This document shows positions 10,224-18,315 of a stretch of 43,685 bases of DNA, piece by piece (position 1 is the first letter of the stretch; every line of letters begins with the position of its first letter). The translations under genes and the position numbers were made by a program. This stretch comes from Synergistaceae bacterium (lineage in GTDB: Bacteria; Synergistota; Synergistia; Synergistales; Aminobacteriaceae). The notes beneath the pieces are model-generated. The model was not told the DNA's origin and did no database searches. It saw only the letters and a program-made list of their open reading frames with translations. The stretch is taken from NCBI GenBank assembly GCA_031272035.1, contig JAISUO010000045.1, positions 1 through 43,685 of the forward strand, read 5' to 3'.

Positions 10224-10262
10224 AGCGACAGCCGCCCGCAGTCAGGCAGCTGCCGCTTTTTA
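10224..10262. terminator. Bidirectional intrinsic terminator
   Basis: AGCG.CAGC.GCC at 10224 onwards pairs with GGC.GCTG.CGCT ending at 10257, with two mismatches and an 8-nt loop. A run of T follows on the plus strand, and TAATTTTTA follows on the minus strand. On the minus strand it ends the Synerg-CTERM surface-protein operon just upstream of the peptide-importer promoter. Confidence 0.7.
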
Positions 10263-10286
10263 CTACTACTCAAATTTGGCGTAAAG

Positions 10287-12314
10287 TTACTTTCGACGTC
10301 TGCGAAGGATCGTACTTAGAACTGGCAGAAGCAGAACCGCGCCCGCCGGGATGCCTCCACTGCAGCCGCCGCCTCCCCCGGACCCCGGAGACACAGGGGT
10401 GGTAGGAGTCGCGGGGTCATCCAGAGACGGGGCTTCTCCCGCGGGGGCCACGAAAAAGCTCAGATCTATCTTTCCATCCGCCGCCCCGTCGCCAATCAGG
10501 ATGTAGGGAACGCCGTCGTCCTGGACGACCTCGCAGAACGCCGTTTTTCCGGTATTTTGGCTGACCGCGTCCGCGATAAGGACGATAAAATCGATGTAAA
10601 CAAAATCTTCATAGGTGAAGGCCTGAACGCATCTTTCCACGCTGTATCCCCTGTTGCGCAGGGTCGTGAACAGATTCATGTCCCGCTCCGCCGTGGCGTC
10701 CGACCTCACCCACACCGCGCAGATGTTGGCCAGGGCGCTGATGACGCTGTCGGCGTTTTCGATGGCGTCCCACTGGTTCACAAGAGGGGCTTCCTTCCGG
10801 GAGACGCGCATCCGGATATGGACGGGCAGCAGCGCAACGCCGGACGAAACGGCGGGCACGTCGTTCGAGCTCACCACGTCTCCGGACGCGGTGACATCCG
10901 CCGAGGGATCCCGCATATCGACGAAAATCTGGAAAGACGAAATCGCGTCGGCCTTGATGTAACGATCGTAAACTCCGGAAAAATCGAAGCTGGCGACAGG
11001 CATGGAGGGCGATCCCCCCGCGTATTTGGCGATTTCCGCCCTCGTGTTGTCGCTGTTCTCAGCCACGTCGGCAAAAGTCATGTTGAAGGCCGTCACCGTC
11101 GCTCCCGTGGTGCTCTTCGTCCCCTGTCGCAGCATCCCCCCCACCTTGCGGAAGGTGAGGCGCAGGTCGCTGGGCGCGGCGGCCCCCTGGTAGGGATAGA
11201 GTCTCAGGGATTCGCTGGAGCCGTAGGTCATATCCATCGAACTGTTGTAGGTGGTGATGAGGCCAGGCGCGATCTGGCTCTGAGGGTCCAGCTCGAAGGA
11301 AGCCGGCAGCGTCGCGTAAAGATCCGGAGTCAGGTCGTACATCCAGTACTGGGGCCAGATTTCTTCGTATCCTCCGCTGCCGATGTTATCATAGCGCTGG
11401 ACACGGTAACGAACCCCCGTTCTGTTGGTGACCCGCGTCCTCAGAGCGTATCGGGGGGCCGCGTCGCTGGACGCGAGGATCATGAAAAAAGTGCCCATGT
11501 CGCGGGTCATGTTCTGAGCCGCGCCCCAGCGGAATTTCTGGCGGGTGACGGGCTCGGTTCCATTCAGCACCGTCATGTCGAAATACAGCTCGTTTCCCGC
11601 CTCGGAAGCCGGACCGTCAAAAACGTTCGCCACCACCAGCGGAATTTTTATCGACTCGCGATACCCCGTGAAGGCCGTGTCGAAGCTGGCCGACTGACGA
11701 AAGGTCAGATACCCGAGAGAACTGCCGTAGGTCTGGGGGGATTCGGACTGCAGCCTCATGTTCGTCTCCAGCCAGCTTCCGCCCGGAACCAGCGTCGGGG
11801 TATCCGGAGTCACCCGCGTGACGTAGTCGGGAACCGACAGCAGAACGTCCTCCATCGCGGGCTCACTTGTGCCGTAGGGCATATGATGCGCGTAATTGTT
11901 GCCGAAGTTGACGTTCAGCTCACCCCGTCCCTCCGTGATGACGAGACAGACCGACTCGATGGGGTCGAAGCTGACGTCGTCCCCCCAGGCCAGTTCATCC
12001 TGAGGGTCTTTGAGGTAAACGCCGTTGAAGTCCGACACCAGGTCCGCTGAAGTGACCATGGGGGCCTCCGGCGCCTCGCCTCCGTCGGTATCTCTGTAGG
12101 CGACCCAGGCGCTGTCAACCCAGTGCCAGTCCGTAACCGTGGCAAACCACTGGGACCCGGCGACGGTATGCCCGTCCTTTTCGCCGCTGACGTCTCTCAG
12201 CTGGTACCAGGAGAAATGATAGGGATTGGTGGACGCCGCCGAGGCCGCGCCGGAGGTCCACAGCACCAGCGCCAAAACGAACGCGAAGGCTGAAAAACGC
12301 GAATTTCGTTTCAC
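10287..12314 (-). CDS. Secreted Synerg-CTERM surface protein, paralogue of the 16.3-18.2 kb gene
   Basis: Unrecognised 675-aa exported protein. A signal peptide (FSAFAFVLALVLWTSGAASA) is followed by a long beta-rich region and a C-terminal Synerg-CTERM tail: Gly-rich linker with one Cys (GSGGGGGCSGG), a hydrophobic stretch and RRRRK. The tail marks it for surface sorting or anchoring. The GTG start at 12314 is set by AAGGAGG, about ten bases upstream, and lies 2 bp after the stop of the beta-helix gene. It is clearly paralogous to the gene at 16330-18225: TNRTGVRYRVQRYD matches NYTGIRYAMQRYD, and IAPGLITTYN matches IPPGLVTTYN. Just before the linker it has a DG..DGKIDLSFFVA element shared with its neighbours. 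Function is unknown. Confidence 0.85.
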   Translation of the reverse strand: MKRNSRFSAFAFVLALVLWTSGAASAASTNPYHFSWYQLRDVSGEKDGHTVAGSQWFATVTDWHWVDSAWVAYRDTDGGEAPEAPMVTSADLVSDFNGVYLKDPQDELAWGDDVSFDPIESVCLVITEGRGELNVNFGNNYAHHMPYGTSEPAMEDVLLSVPDYVTRVTPDTPTLVPGGSWLETNMRLQSESPQTYGSSLGYLTFRQSASFDTAFTGYRESIKIPLVVANVFDGPASEAGNELYFDMTVLNGTEPVTRQKFRWGAAQNMTRDMGTFFMILASSDAAPRYALRTRVTNRTGVRYRVQRYDNIGSGGYEEIWPQYWMYDLTPDLYATLPASFELDPQSQIAPGLITTYNSSMDMTYGSSESLRLYPYQGAAAPSDLRLTFRKVGGMLRQGTKSTTGATVTAFNMTFADVAENSDNTRAEIAKYAGGSPSMPVASFDFSGVYDRYIKADAISSFQIFVDMRDPSADVTASGDVVSSNDVPAVSSGVALLPVHIRMRVSRKEAPLVNQWDAIENADSVISALANICAVWVRSDATAERDMNLFTTLRNRGYSVERCVQAFTYEDFVYIDFIVLIADAVSQNTGKTAFCEVVQDDGVPYILIGDGAADGKIDLSFFVAPAGEAPSLDDPATPTTPVSPGSGGGGGCSGGIPAGAVLLLPVLSTILRRRRK

Positions 12315-12316
12315 GT

Positions 12317-15300
12317 TTACCGATACCTCCTTCTGAGGGCGAAAAGAACCGCCGGCAGCAGCAATACCGCGCCCCATCCGGCGCTGCAGCCGCCGCCCGA
12401 AGAGCCGCCGCCGCCATTGACGGAGCTTCCGGTTCGCTTCAGAAGCCACATGGATCCGCTGATCGTCCCATCCATCACGCCATCCGCCACAACCAGCGTG
12501 TTGTCGATCAGGGCGGCTTTACCGTTACCTGCCACATCACCCGGCAGAACCTTCAGCTTCAGGGTCAGGCCGTTGTTGCCGTTGGTCATCGTCAGAGCTC
12601 CGCTGGAAACGGCCTTCGACGCGGCAATACCATACTCTCCGTCCGCGTCCACCACAGGGGTCGTCGCTCCGTTCACGCTCTCGAAAACCAGTTTCAGCCT
12701 CTGGAAAAGCTCCGTCGCGTTGTCGACCGTGGTCACCGTTTTGCCAAGGATGCCGCTGACCTCGTCCCAGTCCAGGTTCCACGTATACTCCAGCGGCAGA
12801 ACAGACCCGCCGGAAGAGGACAGAGCGGCCAGAGAAACGCCGATGGAGGGCTTCGTGGAAACCCAGTTGCTTCCCGTGTAGGTGGACTTCGAGTCGAAGG
12901 TGATCACGCTCACGTTCTGGAGCTCCGTGACCTGCGTCGATTCCACGCCGTAAGCGGCTTTAAAAGTGGTCTGGAACGAGGCTGCGTTCACGGTCGCCGG
13001 ATTGGCGTCCACGAAGTAAACCTGTTCGTTGTACGGCTGGAGACTGTTGTTGAAAGTTCCCAGCCGGATCCAGACATCAGGGTGAACGTTGGTGTAGGAC
13101 ATTTCGTCCGTCACCACCAGAACGACGGAATCCGTGGCCAATTTGCCGTCCGCCATGATGCCCACCGAGGTGACGGCAATCGTCGTCGTCCCCCGTCTCA
13201 GGGAAACGAGGTTGCCAAACTGGTCAATGCGGGCCACGGTCGGGTCGCTGCTGGACCAGGTGACTCCCTGTGTGGCCCGGGTGGGGTAGACCGTCGCGGT
13301 CAGGCTGCAGGTCTGGCCGATTTTCACCATCGTGTTGGGGATGCCGCTCATTTTGACATACTCGACATAATACTGGTCGGGATCGGGGGTGGGCCCGCCT
13401 CCGCCGGCCTGCTCCGCCTCATAGGCTCCCACGTCGAAAAGGCCGTTGGGGTTGGGCTGAGGACGATCCAGGTTGCGCTGGTCCACCCGGGAGCTGAAAA
13501 GGTTTCCCTCCCGATTGGGAATCTGGTCCTGCGCGGGGTTGTCCGCCGTTCCCGTCACCAGCGCGACGGTCAGCAGATCGTGAGTGGCTCCCGCGGCTCC
13601 AATGATGATGTCGTTGGGGTTCGATGTTGGGGGGTTGGCCGCAAGAGCGCCGTTGCCGAACATGGAGCTCTGCGACACGCCCGTCTGGTCCTGCGTCTTA
13701 TTGTTCCCCCGAACGTTGCTGTCGGATGCCCAGGGATAATTGGTGGGCTGGGATTGAGAGATAATACCGTACTCTCCCAGGCGGTTGTATCCGCCGGTGT
13801 TGATGGTGACGCCGCCCACCCGGAAGATGTCAGCTCCGAAACTGGCCGCGTTGCCCGCCACGGCGCTGGCGGTAATGGAAAATGTCCCCCCCGCGATGTA
13901 GATGCCGCCGCCCAGGCCGTTGCTGTTGGCGCCGCTGAAGGTGGCGGAGTTCTGATTGGTCACGGTACAGTACAGCATACTGGTCTCGCCTGAAACGTAA
14001 ATCGCGCCGCCCAGGCTGTTTCTCTGGGAGCTTCGGGCCTCGTTCCGGGTGAAGGTGCAGTTGGTGAAGGCGAAGGTCACATTGCCCACCGCGTAAACCG
14101 CGCCGCCCTTGATGTCAACGGTGGAGTTCGCGGCAGCCGTGGCGGTATTCAGAGTGAAGGTGCAACTGTCGAAGGTGGCTGGGCCGAGGACGAAAACAGC
14201 GCCGCCTCCGCCGCCGCTCGAAGTGCCGTCAAGGGATGAATTTCCGGTAAACAGGGATCGCCTGAAGGCCACGGAAGTATTGTTCGCGCCCATATGAACG
14301 GCGCCTCCGTCCTTACCGGCCTGGTTCTTTTCGAAATAGGATTTGTCAAAACGATTGTTCGTGCCGGACTGGAAATAAACGGCTCCGCCGAACTCTTTTG
14401 CCGTGTTGCCGATGAAATTGCAGTTATCCGCGATGACGCCTCCATCGCTGGCCACCGCCCCTCCGGACAGTTCCGCGGTGTTTATATCCGTCGGGGCGGT
14501 TCCGCCGAAAATACAATCGACAAACGTACTGTCCTCACCGCTCTTGGTCGCGCCTCCACTGCCGGCAAGGGCGCGATTGTTTTTGAACACCGCTCCATAA
14601 AATCGAATCTTCTTCCCGGAATAAACAGCGCCGCCGTCGCCGCCCGCCGCAGTTGTTCCATCGGCGCTGTTGCCCGTGAAGGTCACTCCGGCGCCCTGGG
14701 GCAGTTCGATGCCGGCTCCGGTCCAGATCCCGCCTCCGTCTCCCAGTTGCGCTTTGTTGTCCACAAAACTCGCGCCGTTGGCAAGGGTTACGGTTCCCGC
14801 GACATACACCGCGCCGCCGTTTTGCCCCGCCGTATTCGACGAGAAGGCGCTGCCGGACAGGGAGGCGCTGTCATTGGCCGTAATCGCTCCGCCGTTCTGT
14901 CCGGCGGTATTTTGACTGAATGTTCCGGCGGCCGTCAGGTTGACAATCTTGCCGTTGATGGCTCCGCCGTCGCTCGCCGCGCCCGTCGCCCTATTCGTGG
15001 TAAAAGTTCCTCCCGCAAGAGTCACCGTCGCTGAAGGCGCGTTGATGGCCCCGCCCGAACCGGCTCCCGCCAGGTTGCTTACGAAGGAGGCGGCTCCCGT
15101 GATGGTGACGGTACTTCCCGCGTTGATGGCCCCGCCAGCTCCCCCGCTCGCTTTGTTGTCCTGAAAACTTCCCGCGGCAAGAGAAACGGGCCCGGTCGAA
15201 TTAATCGCTCCGCCCGCGCCCGATGTTGTCCCCGCCTCATTTCCAGTGAAAGTCACAGAGCCCGTGGCGGTGACGGAAGACGCGTCGATAGCTCCGCCGT

Positions 15301-16333
15301 TGCCTCCCGTCGCCTTGTTCGTGGTGAACGTCCCTGTCGAAAGAGTGACAGAACCCGCTTTAATCGCTCCGCCATTGACAGAAGCCGTGTTATCCGCAAA
15401 GGTGACGCCGCTCGACGCGGTGACAGAACTGGCGTTGATGGCTCCGCCGCTGCCGTTGCTGACGCTGTTCGTGTTGAACGAACCTCCGGCCAGGGTCAGC
15501 GTCCCCGTGGCGCTGACGGCCCCTCCCGAAGTCCCGGCACTGTTGTCCGTAAACGTGGGGGTTCCCGTAACGGTGAGATTCCCGACGACGTTGACCGCCC
15601 CTCCTGAACCTGAAGCGCCGGCAGTGTTGTCTCTGAAGGTTCCCCCTGGAAGAGTAATATCCGCCGCGGAATTGATCGCGCCTCCCGATGCGCCCGCACT
15701 GTTGTTCGTGGCGCTCAGTGTTCCGGTAAAGGTCGCCTTTGCGCCGGCCGCCACATGGACAGCGCCGCCGTTGCCTGCCGTGGCGGAGTTGTTGGTCAGA
15801 GTGACGTTGTTGAAAGTGGCCTCCCCTCCGTTGACGTTGACGGCCCCTCCATCGCCTGTCGCCAGCGTGTTATTGGTGAAAGAGGTTCCGGTGAAGGTTA
15901 CTTTTCCGCCGTCAATCCTTACAGCTCCTGCTGCTCCGGAGGCGCCCGTGTTATTTTGAAAGCTCGTGCCGGTTCCAAAAGTGACCGTCCCCGCACTGCT
16001 CCCGACAGTCACGATTGTCGCGCCCGTGCTGCCATGAAAGGGAACTCCATTGAACGCCACGGTTCCGGAGCCCGTAATGTTGAGCCCACCTCCGCTCGTC
16101 GCATTCAGAGATCCCGTTCCGCTGACGGTAAAAACAATCGGGTCGGCAACAGTCAAGGGAGCCGTAAGCGTAATGGGTGCGGTAATTTCAATGGCCGGCT
16201 GAGGCGTAAGCCAGGTGGGACCGCTTCCCGTAACGGCTTCAATAAGATCCGCCGCAGTTCCAACCGCCGTCGCCGCGTGAGCACTGTCACTAAGCGCCGC
16301 GACCAGCAGGCACGCCAAAAGAAATTTTTTCAT
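12317..16333 (-). CDS. Giant beta-helix surface protein with GGA[IV] repeats, Big2 domain and Synerg-CTERM tail
   Basis: 1338-aa exported protein, probably an adhesin or surface-layer component. Signal peptide residues 1-20 (ending HAA). Residues about 115-840 hold roughly two dozen repeats of 25-29 residues, each with a GGAI/GGAV core and an F..N.A element. This is the pattern of polymorphic-outer-membrane-type right-handed beta-helices. A DQRNLDRPQ...DVGAYE segment, common at the end of such helices, follows. Then comes a Big2-like Ig domain (about 1030-1110: WSSSDPTVARID, GTTTIAVTS). The end is Synerg-CTERM: GGGGSSGGGCSAG, hydrophobic stretch, RRRYR. There is no autotransporter barrel. ATG at 16333 has GGAGGGG six bases upstream and overlaps the previous stop as ATGA. 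Confidence 0.9.
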   Translation of the reverse strand: MKKFLLACLLVAALSDSAHAATAVGTAADLIEAVTGSGPTWLTPQPAIEITAPITLTAPLTVADPIVFTVSGTGSLNATSGGGLNITGSGTVAFNGVPFHGSTGATIVTVGSSAGTVTFGTGTSFQNNTGASGAAGAVRIDGGKVTFTGTSFTNNTLATGDGGAVNVNGGEATFNNVTLTNNSATAGNGGAVHVAAGAKATFTGTLSATNNSAGASGGAINSAADITLPGGTFRDNTAGASGSGGAVNVVGNLTVTGTPTFTDNSAGTSGGAVSATGTLTLAGGSFNTNSVSNGSGGAINASSVTASSGVTFADNTASVNGGAIKAGSVTLSTGTFTTNKATGGNGGAIDASSVTATGSVTFTGNEAGTTSGAGGAINSTGPVSLAAGSFQDNKASGGAGGAINAGSTVTITGAASFVSNLAGAGSGGAINAPSATVTLAGGTFTTNRATGAASDGGAINGKIVNLTAAGTFSQNTAGQNGGAITANDSASLSGSAFSSNTAGQNGGAVYVAGTVTLANGASFVDNKAQLGDGGGIWTGAGIELPQGAGVTFTGNSADGTTAAGGDGGAVYSGKKIRFYGAVFKNNRALAGSGGATKSGEDSTFVDCIFGGTAPTDINTAELSGGAVASDGGVIADNCNFIGNTAKEFGGAVYFQSGTNNRFDKSYFEKNQAGKDGGAVHMGANNTSVAFRRSLFTGNSSLDGTSSGGGGGAVFVLGPATFDSCTFTLNTATAAANSTVDIKGGAVYAVGNVTFAFTNCTFTRNEARSSQRNSLGGAIYVSGETSMLYCTVTNQNSATFSGANSNGLGGGIYIAGGTFSITASAVAGNAASFGADIFRVGGVTINTGGYNRLGEYGIISQSQPTNYPWASDSNVRGNNKTQDQTGVSQSSMFGNGALAANPPTSNPNDIIIGAAGATHDLLTVALVTGTADNPAQDQIPNREGNLFSSRVDQRNLDRPQPNPNGLFDVGAYEAEQAGGGGPTPDPDQYYVEYVKMSGIPNTMVKIGQTCSLTATVYPTRATQGVTWSSSDPTVARIDQFGNLVSLRRGTTTIAVTSVGIMADGKLATDSVVLVVTDEMSYTNVHPDVWIRLGTFNNSLQPYNEQVYFVDANPATVNAASFQTTFKAAYGVESTQVTELQNVSVITFDSKSTYTGSNWVSTKPSIGVSLAALSSSGGSVLPLEYTWNLDWDEVSGILGKTVTTVDNATELFQRLKLVFESVNGATTPVVDADGEYGIAASKAVSSGALTMTNGNNGLTLKLKVLPGDVAGNGKAALIDNTLVVADGVMDGTISGSMWLLKRTGSSVNGGGGSSGGGCSAGWGAVLLLPAVLFALRRRYR
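13814..15991 (-). repeat. Coding repeat array of the beta-helix protein
   Basis: Tandem imperfect repeats of about 75-87 bp encode the GGA[IV] turns (residues about 115-840). Early repeats are the most regular, with GGA cores spaced 25-29 residues apart; later ones are more divergent and acquire Cys residues. DNA identity between copies is only moderate, with the Gly-Gly-Ala-Ile/Val codons most conserved. Confidence 0.85.
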
Positions 16334-18225
16334 TTTTTACCCCTCCGTTTCACAATCACGGGGATGCAGACCGGCAGCATCAGTAGAACAAACCCCGCCG
16401 ACCCGGTGTTGCAGCCGCCGCCGCTGCTGCTTTTCGACTGAGGACGGTCCGTCGACACGTATCCGTTGGAGGCGACGAAGAACGTCATCTCCCATTTGTT
16501 GTCGCCGCTGCCGTCCATCGCTACAATAAAGCTGTTGCTGGTGGCCGTCGTCGTGTCGTTCACGAGGCGCACCACCGATCTCGGCCCATCCGCAAGCAAA
16601 ACGATAAAACTGACCGTCAGGACGCTCCGCTGTTCGTCGAGGAAGACCTTCACCGTTTTGGTGTAGGCTCCCTGATTTCTCAGCCAGTCCGTCAGGTCCA
16701 GGTTGTTTCCGAAGGCGTCCTGCATATAGAGGCCGAAGGAGGAAATGAAGGTATTTCGAATCTCGCCCGTCTCGCGCCACTCTTTGAGCAGTTCATCCCA
16801 TTTCGGGTACACGAGCTGGTTCGAGCGAGGCAGATTGAACGTGACGTGGAGCGGCAGAATTCCCGCCCGACTCGCGCCGCTCAGGCGTCCCGGCACGGGC
16901 GCGCTCACGGAGAAGGACCCAATGGCGTCCCCTCCCACCCAGGCGTAACTCACGGCGCCCCCCATGACGCCGTCGGTCCCCTCGGGCATCTGCGCTTCTG
17001 AGACGCCCAGCGCACTGGCCACATTGGACAGAAAATTCGTTCCGGCGGAGAGCAGGCTGAATCCCGTCACGCTGTACCCGTGGGGCGACGCGGAGTCTCT
17101 GCCCGTCCCCAGGTCCAATCCGAAGATGGAGCGGTGGGAAATGGTGAGGTTGCGGAATCCGGAGGCGGGGTCCACGGGATACATGTGCATGGTCTCACGA
17201 ACGCCGCTGACGACGTTAAAGCTCTGGTTGTAGGTTGTGACCAGTCCAGGCGGGATATGGCTGAGTTCGTCCAGATAAAGAGTCGAGGGGACGTCGGTCT
17301 GGGCGGGAACGTCGAAAGCCCACCGGCTCGGGTACATGGGGTTCCAGACGTAGCCATCGTACCGCTGCATGGCGTAGCGGATGCCCGTGTAGTTGACGAC
17401 CTCCGTGCTCATGCGATAGTTGACGGCATTGCTGTCCACGGGCAGCTTCGAGATCGGAACGAAGACCCAGTCCGTGTCCGTCCCGACAGTCAGGTCATCC
17501 ACAACCTTCCAGGTGAAGCGATCATGGGCGACGATGTCTCCATTTCCGGTTCCCGTGGCCGTTTCCCGAATGGTGGACCGGAAGAGCAGGGGGTTTCCCT
17601 CCGCCGTGCCATCGTAGACGTTGGCGACGATGAAGGGGACCTGGAGGGTCTGAGAGGGCAGGTCGTTGGGGTTCTGGTGAAAGATGAAATTCCCCCGAAC
17701 GCTGCCGTACTTCCCCGCGTCGACGGTTTTGAGGAAGGAGAGGTCGAAGAGTTTGTCCGGCGCGCTGGACTGGGTCAGAGGGGTCTTCACCACCTGATAG
17801 GAGGCGTTGTCCACCAGAACATCCTGAGTGAAGGACTCCCCTGGTGAAGGAACCCGCGGAAGCCAGTCGAAACTCACCCGCATACTGCCATTGTTGCCGG
17901 GCATCACCAGAAACAGCGTATGAATCCCCCATCCGTCGCCATTGGGAGAGCTCGCCAGGCCCCTGCCGTTGGTGAGGTACACGGACGCGCGCGAGAGCGC
18001 GAGATTCCCCTCAGTGTCCAGAGGCGCGCGAAACGTCGCGTTGCCCCCCGTTGTCATGCTGGTGGTGACGGCCATCCACTGAGCGCCCACTCCGCTGGGT
18101 CCGTACAGATCGTCGAACTGATAATCCGCCCGGCACTCCGCCGCGAACAAAATCATCAGAAGAACAGACGCCCATACCGTTATTCGAGCCTTTTTACAGG
18201 TCTTTCGCATCCCGGTCTTTTTCAC
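16330..18225 (-). CDS. Secreted Synerg-CTERM surface protein, first gene of the trio
   Basis: Unrecognised 631-aa exported protein and paralogue of the 10.3-12.3 kb gene. Signal peptide ARITVWASVLLMILFAAECRA, then a beta-rich body. The C-terminal Synerg-CTERM tail has SSSGGGCNTGS, a hydrophobic stretch and KRRGKK. Shared blocks with its paralogue include VANVYDGTAEGNPL (VANVFDGPASEAGNEL), NYTGIRYAMQRYD and PPGLVTTYN. The pre-linker element reads MDGSGDNKWEMTFFVA. I place the start at GTG 18225 (VKKTGMRK), nine bases after GGGAGG; ATG at 18210 is the alternative. Its stop overlaps the next start by 4 bp, so the three genes are one operon. No enzymatic motif is seen. Confidence 0.85.
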   Translation of the reverse strand: MKKTGMRKTCKKARITVWASVLLMILFAAECRADYQFDDLYGPSGVGAQWMAVTTSMTTGGNATFRAPLDTEGNLALSRASVYLTNGRGLASSPNGDGWGIHTLFLVMPGNNGSMRVSFDWLPRVPSPGESFTQDVLVDNASYQVVKTPLTQSSAPDKLFDLSFLKTVDAGKYGSVRGNFIFHQNPNDLPSQTLQVPFIVANVYDGTAEGNPLLFRSTIRETATGTGNGDIVAHDRFTWKVVDDLTVGTDTDWVFVPISKLPVDSNAVNYRMSTEVVNYTGIRYAMQRYDGYVWNPMYPSRWAFDVPAQTDVPSTLYLDELSHIPPGLVTTYNQSFNVVSGVRETMHMYPVDPASGFRNLTISHRSIFGLDLGTGRDSASPHGYSVTGFSLLSAGTNFLSNVASALGVSEAQMPEGTDGVMGGAVSYAWVGGDAIGSFSVSAPVPGRLSGASRAGILPLHVTFNLPRSNQLVYPKWDELLKEWRETGEIRNTFISSFGLYMQDAFGNNLDLTDWLRNQGAYTKTVKVFLDEQRSVLTVSFIVLLADGPRSVVRLVNDTTTATSNSFIVAMDGSGDNKWEMTFFVASNGYVSTDRPQSKSSSGGGCNTGSAGFVLLMLPVCIPVIVKRRGKK

Positions 18226-18315
18226 ATCAAAAAACCTCCCGTCGCAACTCGTCATTTTCTTTTACTTTTCGGCTGTCGCGTCGTTTTATTTTACGCGCTC
18301 ACGCCGTCCTGCGTT

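Noticed and set aside
10557-12050. 497-codon open frame on the plus strand
   Set aside because: Antisense to a gene with signal peptide and sorting tail; no start signal.
13814-15991. Repeat array considered as CRISPR
   Set aside because: Repeats are in frame, imperfect, about 75-87 bp and encode a GGA[IV] protein motif; there are no unique spacers or cas genes.
18240-18315. CGCGT/ACGCG hairpin after the YyaL-family gene
   Set aside because: Only a 5-bp stem with a 12-nt AT-rich loop and no T-tract; too weak to call a terminator.
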